DNA of 64,000 nucleotides from Galbibacter sp038433465 (GTDB taxonomy: Bacteria; Bacteroidota; Bacteroidia; Flavobacteriales; Flavobacteriaceae), in assembly GCF_038433465.1 (NCBI RefSeq), contig NZ_JAESVF010000002.1, forward strand, positions 248,001-312,000, given 5' to 3'. The first letter of the stretch is position 1. Each line of letters opens with the position of its first letter. Positions 7,740 through 16,276 of this stretch are shown here, in pieces. The translations under genes were made by a program, and so were the position numbers. The notes beneath the pieces were generated by a model. It had not been told where the DNA came from, searched no databases, and saw only the letters and a program-made list of their open reading frames with translations.

Positions 7740-9041
7740 ATGAAAATTTATAAAAACACACTGTTAGTTTTATTGTTAGGCTTTTTTCTTGTTGGATGTG
7801 AGCAAGCAAAGGAGATAGTCGATTATTCAATGTCAATTCCAACAAAAGGAAATAGTTGGGTTGTGAATGATTTGGCTGTAAACGAAGCAATAATCACCAA
7901 GAAAGGTATTGAAAACTGGAATAACGATTCGGCCGTGATTAGAACGTATTTCAAACTAGATACGATTGGAGAAATTCAACTTGGAATTCTTGGTAAGGCT
8001 ATCGATGGAGAAGCTACATTGAAGGTTTCTTTTGAAGGGAAATCTCAGGAAGTAACGATGCGTAAAAGCGAATTCGATACTATCCCAGTAGGAACTTTTA
8101 AGGTAAATGAACCTGGTTATAAGTTTGTTGAAATTCAAGGGTTAGAAAAGAAAGGAGCTACTTTTGGAGCAATAGAAGCAATTTTGATTGGCGGAACCGC
8201 TGTAACAGCGAATACGACTTTTGTTAAGGAAGATTTTTATTGGGGACGAAGAGGGCCTTCTGTGCATTTGCGATACGAGACTCCAAAGGATATCGATGTG
8301 GAATGGTTTTATAACGAAATAACAGTACCCGAAGGAAATGATGTTTTGGGGTCGTATTTTATGGCGAACGGTTTTGGAGAAGGATATTTTGGAATGCAGG
8401 TTAATTCTTCCGAAGAGAGAAGAATATTGTTTTCTGTTTGGAGTCCGTTTAAAACTCAAAACCCAAAAGAAATTCCAGACGATTATAAAATTATTTTGCT
8501 CGAAAAAGGGCAAGGCGTTACTACTGGAGAGTTTGGTAATGAGGGATCTGGAGGGCAGAGTTTTAAGGTGTTTAATTGGAAAGCAGGTATTACTTATAAG
8601 TTTTTGTTGAAAGGTGTTCCGTCTGTTAATAATTCAACCGACTATACTGCTTACTTTTTTGATGGTGAAGCAAATCAATGGCATCTCATAGCTAGTTTTA
8701 GAAGACCACACACCTCGACTTATTTGAAACGCCAACACTCATTTTTAGAAAACTTCAGAACTGAAACTGGATTTTTAAACAGAAAAGGCTTTTATGGAAA
8801 TCAATGGGTACTTGATGCAAAAGGAAATTGGCACGAACTTACAAAAGCTAAGTTTACTGCAGATAATACAGCGAGAAAAGGCTCTAGGTTGGATTACGCA
8901 GGTGGAGCAGAAGGGAATGTGTTTTTTATGACCAATTGCGGTTTCTTTGATGATACAACACCTATCGATTCTGAATTTACTAGAAAAGAAAATGGGGAAA
9001 CCCCAACTATTAATTTTGAAGAATTACCAAAAGGAATTTAA
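7740..9041 (+). CDS. DUF5077/DUF3472 lipoprotein
   Basis: A 433-residue protein from ATG at 7740; the open frame extends 7 codons upstream to a TTG, but the ATG gives a clean lipoprotein signal (hydrophobic stretch then LVGC, Cys20), so it is probably anchored in a membrane facing the periplasm or surface. After it, ~120 residues resemble DUF5077 (a carbohydrate-binding-like sandwich), and the rest is DUF3472, with conserved WGRRGPSVHLRY, FGEGYFGMQVN and GEFGNEGSGGQS stretches. The biochemical function of DUF3472 is not known to me. Being divergent from a sugar-phosphate operon suggests a role in capture or processing of the same glycan. Confidence 0.8.
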   Translation: MKIYKNTLLVLLLGFFLVGCEQAKEIVDYSMSIPTKGNSWVVNDLAVNEAIITKKGIENWNNDSAVIRTYFKLDTIGEIQLGILGKAIDGEATLKVSFEGKSQEVTMRKSEFDTIPVGTFKVNEPGYKFVEIQGLEKKGATFGAIEAILIGGTAVTANTTFVKEDFYWGRRGPSVHLRYETPKDIDVEWFYNEITVPEGNDVLGSYFMANGFGEGYFGMQVNSSEERRILFSVWSPFKTQNPKEIPDDYKIILLEKGQGVTTGEFGNEGSGGQSFKVFNWKAGITYKFLLKGVPSVNNSTDYTAYFFDGEANQWHLIASFRRPHTSTYLKRQHSFLENFRTETGFLNRKGFYGNQWVLDAKGNWHELTKAKFTADNTARKGSRLDYAGGAEGNVFFMTNCGFFDDTTPIDSEFTRKENGETPTINFEELPKGI

Positions 9042-9079
9042 CGAAAACGTCAATTTTATTGATAGTTAGTTTGTTGTTT

Positions 9080-9114
9080 AGCATTGTTGGATATTCCAAC
9101 AATGCTTTTTTATT
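9080..9114 (+). terminator. Intrinsic terminator after DUF3472 gene
   Basis: Perfect 11-bp stem AGCATTGTTGG / CCAACAATGCT (9080-9090 and 9096-9106) with a 5-nt loop and a T-rich tail TTTTTATTTT. It sits in the gap between convergent genes. Confidence 0.85.
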
Positions 9115-9693
9115 TTATACAAGTGCATTTAGCTGTGCATACTGTATCAACATGATTGTTTTTGCATCTGTAATTTTTCCTTGTTTAATCCATTCTGAGG
9201 CTTCGGATAAAGCGACTTCAAAAACTTCAATATCTTCGTGTTCACTATCAAGTCCGCCACCTTGATGAGTTTTCATCTGTGCGTTGAATTTCCCAACATA
9301 CAAGTGTAATTTTTCTGTTACGGCACCTGGTGAAGTGTAGGTTTCAAACACCTTTTTTACTTCAGAAATTTGATAACCAGTTTCTTCGTCGGTTTCACGG
9401 ATGATAGACTTTTCTGGACTTTCGTCTTCAATGATTCCAGCAGGAACTTCAATCATCATCCCACTTTCATTTTCATTTAAATAGGTGGGCATTCTAAACT
9501 GTCGCGTTAGAATAATATTTTTAGTTTCAGGGTTGTATAATAAAATGGCAGCTCCATTGCCGCGGTCGTATACTTCTCGACTTATGGTTTCTGTAATTCC
9601 TTTTGAATTTTTTTGCTGAAAAATAATTTTTTTAAGGCAGTACCATTCATTTGACAGAATAGTTTCTTTTGTAATCTCGATGTTGTTATTCAT
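9115..9693 (-). CDS. nudK: NudK-type Nudix hydrolase (GDP-mannose pyrophosphatase family)
   Basis: A 192-residue cytosolic hydrolase. The block REVYDRGNGAAILLYN near residue 29, the Nudix box around residues 82-105 (PAGIIEDESPE then RETDEETGY) and the downstream SPGAVTE segment near 118 closely follow E. coli NudK as I remember it, including the one-residue-shifted Nudix box and a GGGLDSEHEDIEV stretch. Family reaction: hydrolysis of GDP-mannose, and often ADP-ribose or other sugar nucleotides, to nucleoside monophosphate and sugar phosphate. It starts 18 bp after the stop of the thioredoxin-like gene on the same strand, so the two may be co-transcribed. Confidence 0.85.
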   Translation of the reverse strand: MNNNIEITKETILSNEWYCLKKIIFQQKNSKGITETISREVYDRGNGAAILLYNPETKNIILTRQFRMPTYLNENESGMMIEVPAGIIEDESPEKSIIRETDEETGYQISEVKKVFETYTSPGAVTEKLHLYVGKFNAQMKTHQGGGLDSEHEDIEVFEVALSEASEWIKQGKITDAKTIMLIQYAQLNALV

Positions 9694-9711
9694 TTTCAGA
9701 AAGAAATGTAA

Positions 9712-10221
9712 TTAACTTTTTTGAGCTTCGTAAGTTGCCCAATCTTGAGTTTTGTAGATTTCTTCTCCAAAATATTTAGCGACTTTTAAGAAGGAATCGG
9801 GTTTTTGATACCCAGGAACAGGCGATATAATTTCGACATTTTCATTTAAAAATATAACAGTTGGGAAGCTCATTTTACCTTGTAGTAACGCCGCGGCAAG
9901 TTCGTGGTAACCGCGTTTGCCTTGACCTACATATTTAAATGTTTTTCCCATATATTCAATGTCTTCTTTTCCTTCAGCATCCATTTTCACCATATAAAAA
10001 TTTGCTTTCATATAAGCTGCTACTTCAGGATTGTTAAAGGTGTCTTTGTCCATTTTTTTACACCATCCGCACCAATCGGTATACACATCTACGAATATTT
10101 TTTTGGGTTGCTCGTCGGTAGCCGATTTTTCAATGGCTTGTTCCCAAGTAAGCCACTCTATTTCTTGAGCAGAAGTGGTAGTGATTGCTAAAAGAAAGAC
10201 GAATAAAAAGAGATTTTTCAT
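9712..10221 (-). CDS. Secreted thioredoxin-like protein
   Basis: 169 residues from ATG at 10221 (a TTG five codons upstream is less likely). The start MKNLFLFVFLL with TTTSAQ forms a signal peptide of ~19 residues, placing the mature protein in the periplasm. The VYTDWCGWCKKMD active site (Cys51 and Cys54) and a cis-Pro in FPTVIF near 128 identify a thioredoxin fold of the DsbD-C/thioredoxin_7 kind. It probably reduces or isomerises periplasmic disulfides; the partner is unknown. It lies upstream of nudK on the same strand. Confidence 0.83.
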   Translation of the reverse strand: MKNLFLFVFLLAITTTSAQEIEWLTWEQAIEKSATDEQPKKIFVDVYTDWCGWCKKMDKDTFNNPEVAAYMKANFYMVKMDAEGKEDIEYMGKTFKYVGQGKRGYHELAAALLQGKMSFPTVIFLNENVEIISPVPGYQKPDSFLKVAKYFGEEIYKTQDWATYEAQKS

Positions 10222-10319
10222 GTATTTACTGTTCAATTTATACTTGTTTGTACGCTTTGTTATTGCGTTACTTACAGGCTTTTGATAAATGTAGTAATAA
10301 TAAATGAATGTTGTGTGTA

Positions 10320-10352
10320 GGAAATAAAAAACTCGGCTGTGAGGCCGAGTTT
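10320..10352 (-). terminator. Intrinsic terminator of lysA
   Basis: Stem AAACTCGGC (10329-10337) / GCCGAGTTT (10344-10352), 6-nt loop. On the minus strand it is followed by TTTTTATTTC. It lies 6 bp after the lysA stop. Confidence 0.85.
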
Positions 10353-10357
10353 ACTTT

Positions 10358-11599
10358 TTATGCTTCTTTTACGAGTTCTTTTTGAGATAATTCAGGAATG
10401 TTTGGTTCTACTAAATTCTGAACTAAATCGTCAAAAGTTTCTCCTTTTCTTATTAAGTGTGCTTGTCCTTTGTGCCATAAAACTTCTGGTGGTCTAAATC
10501 TAGAGTTGTAATTGCTAGCCATCGAGAAGCAATAAGCTCCAGCGTTTTTGAAACACAGAATATCGCCTTCAGAAATCTCATTAATACGACGGTTACTTCC
10601 AAAAGTATCTGTTTCACAAATGTATCCAACAATAGAGTAGAAGCGCTCTTTCCCTTTTGGGTTCGAGATGTTGCTTATTTTGTGGTACGAATTGTAAAGC
10701 ATTGGGCGGATAAGGTGATTAAAACCAGAGTCGATACCTGCAAAAACTGTAGAAGTTGTTTGTTTTACAACATTTACTTTTGCCAAGAAAAAACCAGCTT
10801 CACTAACCAAAAATTTACCTGGTTCGAATGCAAGAGTTAAGTCACGACCAAACTCTTTGCAAAATGCATTAAATCTTTTAGAAAGTTTTTTTCCTAATTC
10901 TTCAACATTGGTTTCGATATCGCCTTCTTTGTAAGGAACTTTAAATCCGCTTCCAAAATCGATAAATTCTAAATCGTGGAAATGTTTTGCAGTGTCAAAT
11001 AATATTTCAGAAGCATACAGGAAGACTTCGATATCTAAAATATCGCTCCCCGTATGCATATGGATACCGTTTACGCGCATCCCAGTATTTTCTACAATTC
11101 TAAGGATATGAGGAATTTGGTGAATACTAATACCGAATTTCGAATCGATATGTCCTACAGAAATATTAGAATTTCCTCCTGCCATTACATGTGGATTGAT
11201 TCTGATACATACTGGAACTTTCGGGTTTCTAGTACCAAATTGCTCTAAAATAGAAAGGTTGTCGATGTTAATTTGAACGCCAAGTTTGGCAACTTCTTCA
11301 ATTTCTTCTAAAGAAACTCCGTTTGGAGTAAAAATAATATCTTCTGGATTAAAACCAGCCATAAGTCCTAATTGAACTTCCTGTATAGAAACCGTATCCA
11401 AACCGCTTCCTAAAGAGTTCATCAGTCTTAAAATAGCAACATTAGATAGCGCCTTTACAGCATAGTTAAGTTTTAACTGCTTTACATTTTTAAAAGCAGA
11501 GGTAAGCCTTTGGTATTGAGATGTTATTTTTTCTGAGTCGTATACGTATACCGGACTGCCAAATTCTTTGGCTACATTTAAAAGATCGCTATTGTTCAT
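10358..11599 (-). CDS. lysA: Diaminopimelate decarboxylase
   Basis: A 413-residue PLP enzyme performing the last step of lysine synthesis (meso-diaminopimelate to lysine + CO2) in the cytosol. The PLP lysine is Lys49 in NYAVKALSN. Other family marks are RINPHVMAG near 136, GFKVPY-containing glycine loop, EPGKFLVSE near 262, ICETDTFGSNR near 328 (the CESGD-type Cys) and GAYCFSMASNYN near 358. Monocistronic: its own terminator follows and sucC diverges upstream. A 71-residue reading frame between 11626 and 11841 on the same strand shows no family and is probably chance. Confidence 0.93.
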   Translation of the reverse strand: MNNSDLLNVAKEFGSPVYVYDSEKITSQYQRLTSAFKNVKQLKLNYAVKALSNVAILRLMNSLGSGLDTVSIQEVQLGLMAGFNPEDIIFTPNGVSLEEIEEVAKLGVQINIDNLSILEQFGTRNPKVPVCIRINPHVMAGGNSNISVGHIDSKFGISIHQIPHILRIVENTGMRVNGIHMHTGSDILDIEVFLYASEILFDTAKHFHDLEFIDFGSGFKVPYKEGDIETNVEELGKKLSKRFNAFCKEFGRDLTLAFEPGKFLVSEAGFFLAKVNVVKQTTSTVFAGIDSGFNHLIRPMLYNSYHKISNISNPKGKERFYSIVGYICETDTFGSNRRINEISEGDILCFKNAGAYCFSMASNYNSRFRPPEVLWHKGQAHLIRKGETFDDLVQNLVEPNIPELSQKELVKEA

Positions 11600-11944
11600 A
11601 CTTCATAATAAATTAAAGAGCAAAACTATAAAAGTTGAATTGCATTCAAAATAAAATTTATTAAATATATAAAAATAAAACACAATGTTGTATTTATAAC
11701 AAAAGTTGAATTGCCAAAAGTCAATTCATTATAGTATAAATAGTTGTTTTTGGTTGTGCTAAGATATTGTTTTAATTGATAATGAGTGTTGTAAGGACTG
11801 TTTTTCTGTTTTTTATTGCTACTGAAAAGACACGGTTTCAAGATTTGTACACGAATTAGAAATAATGAATAATTGTTATTTGGTGTTAAAACTTTGTCCT
11901 TTTTTGTGATGAATGTTATTCATTTTTAAAAAAATAATTCTAGA

Positions 11945-11976
11945 TTGGGTTTATTAAACTCCATTTGTTACTTTTG
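11945..11976 (+). promoter_or_regulatory. Bacteroidota-type promoter of sucC
   Basis: TTGG at 11945-11948 (-33 element, consensus TTTG), a 20-bp spacer and TACTTTTG at 11969-11976 (-7 consensus TAnnTTTG), with ATG 29 bp further on. The rest of the 406-bp gap 11600-12005 is AT-rich, and I see no other gene or structure in it. Confidence 0.65.
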
Positions 11977-12005
11977 TTTCGCTTTAAATTATACAATGTA
12001 TCGTT

Positions 12006-13199
12006 ATGAATTTACACGAATATCAAGGAAAAGAAATATTAGCAAGTTTTGGAGTGCGCATTCAGCGCGGAATTGTAGCACAAAATCCTGAAGAGGCCGT
12101 AGCTGCAGCAAAACAATTAACTGAAGAAACCGGAACTGGTTGGCACGTTATCAAAGCACAAGTACATGCTGGAGGCCGCGGAAAAGGTGGAGGAGTTAAG
12201 CTTGCTAAAAACCTTAAGGAAGTAGAAGAAATTGCTGGAAATATTATTGGGATGGACTTAGTAACGCCTCAAACTTCAAAAGAGGGGAAAAGAGTTCATC
12301 AAGTATTGGTGGCAGAAGATGTATATTATCCAGGAGATAGCGAAACTTCAGAATTCTATATGTCGGTATTGTTAGATAGAAGCAAAGGAAAAAACATGAT
12401 TATGTATTCTACTGAAGGTGGAATGGATATCGAAGAGGTTGCTGAAAAAACACCACACCTTATTTATCATGAAGAAGTAGATCCAGCAACAGGATTGCTT
12501 CCTTTCCAAGCAAGAAGAGTAGCATTCAACTTAGGATTAAGTGGAACTGCTTTTAAAGAAATGACAAAATTTGTTACTGCATTATACAAAGCTTACGAGT
12601 CTTCAGATTCTTCGTTATTTGAAATTAACCCTGTGTTAAAAACTTCAGATGATAAAATTATGGCTGTAGATGCAAAAGTAACTATCGATGATAATGCACT
12701 TTATCGCCATAAAGATTACGCAGCAATGCGCGATTTAAGAGAAGAAGATCCGATTGAAGTAGAAGCTAAAGAAGCAGGTTTAAACTTTGTTAACCTTGAC
12801 GGAAACGTTGGATGTATGGTTAACGGAGCTGGATTGGCAATGGCTACGATGGATTTAATTAAAATGGCGGGTGGAGAACCAGCTAACTTCCTAGATGTTG
12901 GAGGTACTGCCGATGCAAAAAGAGTAGAGATTGCATTCAGAATGATTTTGAAAGATCCGAATGTAAAAGCTATTTTGGTTAATATTTTCGGAGGAATTGT
13001 TCGTTGCGACCGTGTTGCTCAAGGTATTGTAGATGCTTACAAAAACATGGGAGACGCTATTAAGGTGCCAATTATTGTACGTTTACAAGGAACAAACGCT
13101 GAAATTGCAAAAGAATTAATAGACAATTCAGGACTTGCAGTACACTCTGCAATTGAGTTTAAAGAAGCTGCAGACAAAGTACAACAGTTACTTAAATAA
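12006..13199 (+). CDS. sucC: Succinate--CoA ligase (ADP-forming) subunit beta
   Basis: A 397-residue beta subunit of the TCA-cycle enzyme making succinate + ATP from succinyl-CoA. MNLHEYQGKE at the start and HAGGRGKGGGVKLA near residue 53 (ATP-grasp) are hallmarks; the CoA-ligase domain with NGAGLAMATMD, GGTADAKRV and NIFGGIVRCD spans ~245-390. The alpha subunit gene sucD, usually next door in proteobacteria, is absent here: lysA lies upstream and a secreted small protein downstream, as is usual in flavobacteria. It has its own promoter and terminator, so it is monocistronic. Confidence 0.95.
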   Translation: MNLHEYQGKEILASFGVRIQRGIVAQNPEEAVAAAKQLTEETGTGWHVIKAQVHAGGRGKGGGVKLAKNLKEVEEIAGNIIGMDLVTPQTSKEGKRVHQVLVAEDVYYPGDSETSEFYMSVLLDRSKGKNMIMYSTEGGMDIEEVAEKTPHLIYHEEVDPATGLLPFQARRVAFNLGLSGTAFKEMTKFVTALYKAYESSDSSLFEINPVLKTSDDKIMAVDAKVTIDDNALYRHKDYAAMRDLREEDPIEVEAKEAGLNFVNLDGNVGCMVNGAGLAMATMDLIKMAGGEPANFLDVGGTADAKRVEIAFRMILKDPNVKAILVNIFGGIVRCDRVAQGIVDAYKNMGDAIKVPIIVRLQGTNAEIAKELIDNSGLAVHSAIEFKEAADKVQQLLK

Positions 13200-13221
13200 G
13201 TCTTTTAAAATAAAAGTATTG

Positions 13222-13257
13222 AAAGCCTCGGTAATTTGTCGAGGCTTTTTTGTTTTT
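13222..13257 (+). terminator. Intrinsic terminator of sucC
   Basis: AAAGCCTCG (13222-13230) / CGAGGCTTT (13240-13248), 9-nt loop, then a T-rich tail to 13257. Confidence 0.88.
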
Positions 13258-13644
13258 AAATTGTAAACCATATCCCGAAAAAATGTTTGCAATGTAAAGT
13301 TTTTGTTAGCTGAATTACTTCACGGTGTAAAATGCTAACTTTCTAATTATTAAGTATAAAAGCTGCTGAATTTATAGGAAATCAATATAGAAATTCAATT
13401 CTTCTTATAGAAACCAATTAAGTATTAGTAGCTTCTTTTTTTGGTTGATTTTTTTGTTTTTCAAACGAAATTTAGCAATCTCTTGTCAGCAGAAGCTTCT
13501 CAGGTGTTTTGCACTTTTTCACCACTTTTTCAGCAAGGTTAGGCAAATGTTATTCAGTTTAAAAGTTAGTTAACTATTTGTTTTTAAGTTATTTATGTGA
13601 TTTTCTGTTTGTAATTTTGATCTGTAATCAAAAAACACAAAGCA
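13258..13644 (+). promoter_or_regulatory. 387-bp leader/intergenic region with a -7 element
   Basis: There is no open frame with coding character in this stretch. TAATTTTG at 13612-13619 fits the -7 consensus and would give a leader of about 20 nt for the gene at 13645. A GTTAGC/GCTAAC inverted repeat spans about 13305-13344. I recognise no known RNA family here. Confidence 0.4.
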
Positions 13645-13983
13645 ATGAAAAATTTAAAAATCTTTTTAGCCGTGGCAAGTATGTTTGTTTCGACAATGCT
13701 AGTTGCCAACAACGATCCAAAACCTGTAAACAAAAACGTTACAAAAGAGTTGTCTACTATTTTAGGAACTCCATCATTTAGAGTTTCTGAAGACGACATG
13801 ATTGCGAATGTTCATTTTTTAGTAAACAGTAAAAATGAATTGGTAGTGATTAACGTAGTTGCAGAAAACGACATGGTAGAGTCGTATATTAAAAGTAGAA
13901 TGAATTACAAAAAAGTAACGCCTGGTACTTTAAAAGCAAATGAAGAGTACAAGGTTGACGTTAGAATTGTAGCAAAAGGTTAG
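13645..13983 (+). CDS. Small secreted hypothetical protein
   Basis: 112 residues. MKNLKIFLAVASMFVSTMLVAN is a signal peptide; the mature ~90 residues have a beta-rich pattern (FRVSEDDMIANVHFLVNSK, ELVVINVVAEND, KVDVRIVAKG). The layout, with a lone beta-strand core and the ending YKVDVRIV, resembles the C-terminal domain of TonB or related periplasmic domains, but lacks an anchoring helix; I treat that as weak. Similar short secreted proteins are common and uncharacterised in flavobacteria. It is preceded by a 445-bp non-coding region and followed by its own terminator. Confidence 0.72.
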   Translation: MKNLKIFLAVASMFVSTMLVANNDPKPVNKNVTKELSTILGTPSFRVSEDDMIANVHFLVNSKNELVVINVVAENDMVESYIKSRMNYKKVTPGTLKANEEYKVDVRIVAKG

Positions 13984-14016
13984 TTTGTAGAGTAGTTAGT
14001 TTAGGGAAGTTGAAAG

Positions 14017-14054
14017 ATCGTCTTTTTGAGGGAAAGGCGATTTTTCTTTTTTTT
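14017..14054 (+). terminator. Terminator after small secreted protein gene
   Basis: ATCGTCTTT / AAAGGCGAT arms (one G-T pair) around 14017-14041, followed by TTTTTCTTTTTTTT. Confidence 0.65.
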
Positions 14055-14059
14055 AAGTA

Positions 14060-14095
14060 GTAGATAAAAACAAAAAACTGCCTCAAGGGCAGTTT
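14060..14095 (-). terminator. Terminator of YjdJ-type acetyltransferase gene
   Basis: AAACTGCC (14075-14082) / GGCAGTTT (14088-14095), 5-nt loop. On the minus strand it is followed by TTTTGTTTTTA. It lies 3 bp after the stop codon of the minus-strand gene. Confidence 0.8.
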
Positions 14096-14098
14096 CTG

Positions 14099-14392
14099 TT
14101 AAATTCTAATTCCTACGGGGAGTAAACCTTTAAATTCTTTGTGTCTTCTTAAAAAACCTGCTATTTGAGGGCTTGTTGGAACAACACTTAGATTTTTTTC
14201 TTCAATATGTTTCAAAACAGTTGTTATGAAGTTGTCTTTGAAGTTTGGGTCTGTTACCTCTTCTGGAATAACTAGTTTTGTTAAAAAAACTTTTCGTTCT
14301 TGAGAAGCATACTCAATTTTTGCTAGCTTACCATCAATTTTTGTTTCGTATTGACGCAAAAACTCATTGTCATTAATTACTACTTCATTCAT
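14099..14392 (-). CDS. YjdJ-type GNAT domain protein
   Basis: 97 residues, the length of the stand-alone YjdJ-type GCN5-related N-acetyltransferase domain. It shows the family pattern: an N-terminal INDNEFLRQYETKIDGKLAKIEYA strand pair, a LVIPEEVTDP segment where the usual H-T-x-V-P motif lies, and a C-terminal YPSEVPT-like SVVPTSPQIAGFLRRHKEFKG, here in two parts. Cytosolic. Acyl-CoA binding is expected from the family; the substrate is not known. It is divergent from the alpha/beta hydrolase gene across 231 bp. Confidence 0.78.
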   Translation of the reverse strand: MNEVVINDNEFLRQYETKIDGKLAKIEYASQERKVFLTKLVIPEEVTDPNFKDNFITTVLKHIEEKNLSVVPTSPQIAGFLRRHKEFKGLLPVGIRI

Positions 14393-14623
14393 TATTACGA
14401 GATTTAAAAATCATTCTTAAACTATAAAAACTTCGACTATCGAAATAGGTATAGCGCAATACTTACACTTGCCAAAATTTTATAAACCTTTCAGCTATAA
14501 AACGCGCAGTAGTTAAATTTGGTTTCGGTTGGTGGTTGTTTTGAAAGAGAAATACATACCTTTATGTGCTACAAAGATACGAAAAAAAATGGCTAACATT
14601 CTATTTTTCAATTATTAATATCT

Positions 14624-15289
14624 ATGAGTGAGGTTAAAACACATGTGTATTTTATGCCAGGAATGGCTGCAAATCCATCGATTTTTGAATATATAAAGCT
14701 TCCTGAAGAGCAATTCGAAACTCATTTTTTACATTGGCAAATACCGTTAAAGAACGAACCGTTGGAGGATTATGCAAAACGTATGACAACATTTATTGAG
14801 CATGACAACCCAGTGTTGGTAGGAGTTTCATTTGGTGGCGTATTGGTACAAGAAATGGCAAAAATTATTTCAGTAAAAAAAGTAATAATTATCTCAAGTG
14901 TTAAGTGTAATAAAGAGTTGCCAAAGCGAATGGTATTTGCAAAGTACACGCATCTTCATAAATTATTGCCTACAGGTTTGGTTACTAATATTGAGTTGGT
15001 TGCAAAATATGCATTTGGAGAATCGGTTACAAAACGTTTAGATTTGTATGAGAAATATTTGTCGGTAAGAGATAAATATTATCTAGATTGGGCTATCGAT
15101 GCGATTATTAATTGGAAACAAAAAGATCCGTTTCCGTCGGTTATTCATATTCATGGCGATAAAGACGGCGTTTTTCCGTGTATAAATATTCACGATTGTA
15201 TTAAAATAAAAGGAGGAACTCACGTTATGATATTGAATAAATTTAAGTGGTTTAACGAAAACCTGCCAAAATTAATCTTGGAAAACTAA
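14624..15289 (+). CDS. Alpha/beta hydrolase
   Basis: 221 residues without signal peptide. The nucleophile elbow is GVSFGG (Ser69), the acid is Asp179 or Asp181 in HGDKD, and the general base is His200 in GGTHVM, completing the triad. A conserved N-terminal FMPGMAANPSIFE replaces the usual HG oxyanion motif. The substrate is unknown. It precedes a lytic transglycosylase and cardiolipin synthase in the same direction (30 bp, then 1-bp overlap), so it may belong to an envelope-maintenance operon. Confidence 0.82.
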   Translation: MSEVKTHVYFMPGMAANPSIFEYIKLPEEQFETHFLHWQIPLKNEPLEDYAKRMTTFIEHDNPVLVGVSFGGVLVQEMAKIISVKKVIIISSVKCNKELPKRMVFAKYTHLHKLLPTGLVTNIELVAKYAFGESVTKRLDLYEKYLSVRDKYYLDWAIDAIINWKQKDPFPSVIHIHGDKDGVFPCINIHDCIKIKGGTHVMILNKFKWFNENLPKLILEN

Positions 15290-15319
15290 CAAATCAAATT
15301 TGTATATTTATAAAAAAAA

Positions 15320-16276
15320 ATGGGGATGAAACGAATAAAAAATATTTTAGTTTTAGCTGGAGTAGTGGGTATTGCTGCAGTTTTTATCAACGCAGTACAG
15401 GCAACAAACATTACTTCGGTTGCTAGTTCAGAAACAAATAAAGACAGTTTAAGTCGTGTACACGATTATAATATTTATGCTTTGAAAATTCCTAGCGGAT
15501 TAAATTTTGCTGGTGAAAGGGTTCCTATAGAAGATCCAGATATTAGAGAGCGAATGGATAGAGAATTGTTGGTAAATACGTATTGGCAATCTAACGGATT
15601 GTTGCTGATTAAAAGGGCTAACAAGTATTTTCCGGTAATCGAACCAATTTTGAAACGCTATGGAGTTCCAGACGATTTAAAATATATCGCTGTTATTGAA
15701 AGTGGATTAACACAAGCTATTTCGCCTGCTGGAGCTACTGGTTTTTGGCAATTAATGAAAGGTACTGCTAGAGAATATGGCTTAGAAGTAAATGATAATG
15801 TGGATGAGCGTTATCATATTGAAATGGCTACGGAAGTTGCGTGTAAATATCTAATAAAAGCTAAAGAGCGTTTTGGAAATTGGACAATGGCTGCAGCTGC
15901 TTACAATGCTGGACAGTACGGAATGGCAAAACAATTAGACCGTCAAGAAGTAACCGACTATTACGATGTGCTTTTGGGTGAAGAAACAGGGCGTTATGTA
16001 TTTAGAATTTTAGCTTTAAAAGAAATATTATCAAACCCTGAAGCTTACGGTTTTAACTTTGATCAAGAAGATTTATACACACACATTCCTGTAAATAAAG
16101 TTGAAGTAGATACCGTTGTAACCGATTTCCCAAAGTTTGCACAACAGTACGGAATTAACTATAAAATCTTGAAAATTCACAACCCTTGGTTGCGCGAAAC
16201 GCATTTAAACAATGCTTCTCGTAAAAAATATTATATCGAAATTCCGAAAGCAGGATTCTATCCTTCTGTGCAATAA
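15320..16276 (+). CDS. Lytic transglycosylase (SLT/MltD-like domain)
   Basis: 318 residues; ATG at 15320 or two codons later at 15326. A hydrophobic N-terminus (about residues 8-28) is a signal peptide or anchor. The SLT domain at ~105-210 holds catalytic Glu127 in AVIESG, then SPAGATGFWQLMKGTA and AAAAYNAGQYG. The remaining C-terminus ends in a short LysM-like stretch (NYKILKIHNPWLRE). The enzyme cleaves peptidoglycan glycan strands to anhydromuropeptides in the periplasm. Its stop overlaps the start of the cardiolipin synthase gene by one base (TAATG), implying coupling. Confidence 0.87.
   Translation: MGMKRIKNILVLAGVVGIAAVFINAVQATNITSVASSETNKDSLSRVHDYNIYALKIPSGLNFAGERVPIEDPDIRERMDRELLVNTYWQSNGLLLIKRANKYFPVIEPILKRYGVPDDLKYIAVIESGLTQAISPAGATGFWQLMKGTAREYGLEVNDNVDERYHIEMATEVACKYLIKAKERFGNWTMAAAAYNAGQYGMAKQLDRQEVTDYYDVLLGEETGRYVFRILALKEILSNPEAYGFNFDQEDLYTHIPVNKVEVDTVVTDFPKFAQQYGINYKILKIHNPWLRETHLNNASRKKYYIEIPKAGFYPSVQ

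Noticed and set aside
11626..11841. 71-codon minus-strand frame upstream of lysA
   Set aside because: No family resemblance, AT-rich Asn/Tyr/Lys composition typical of chance frames, and it lies in the lysA-sucC promoter region.
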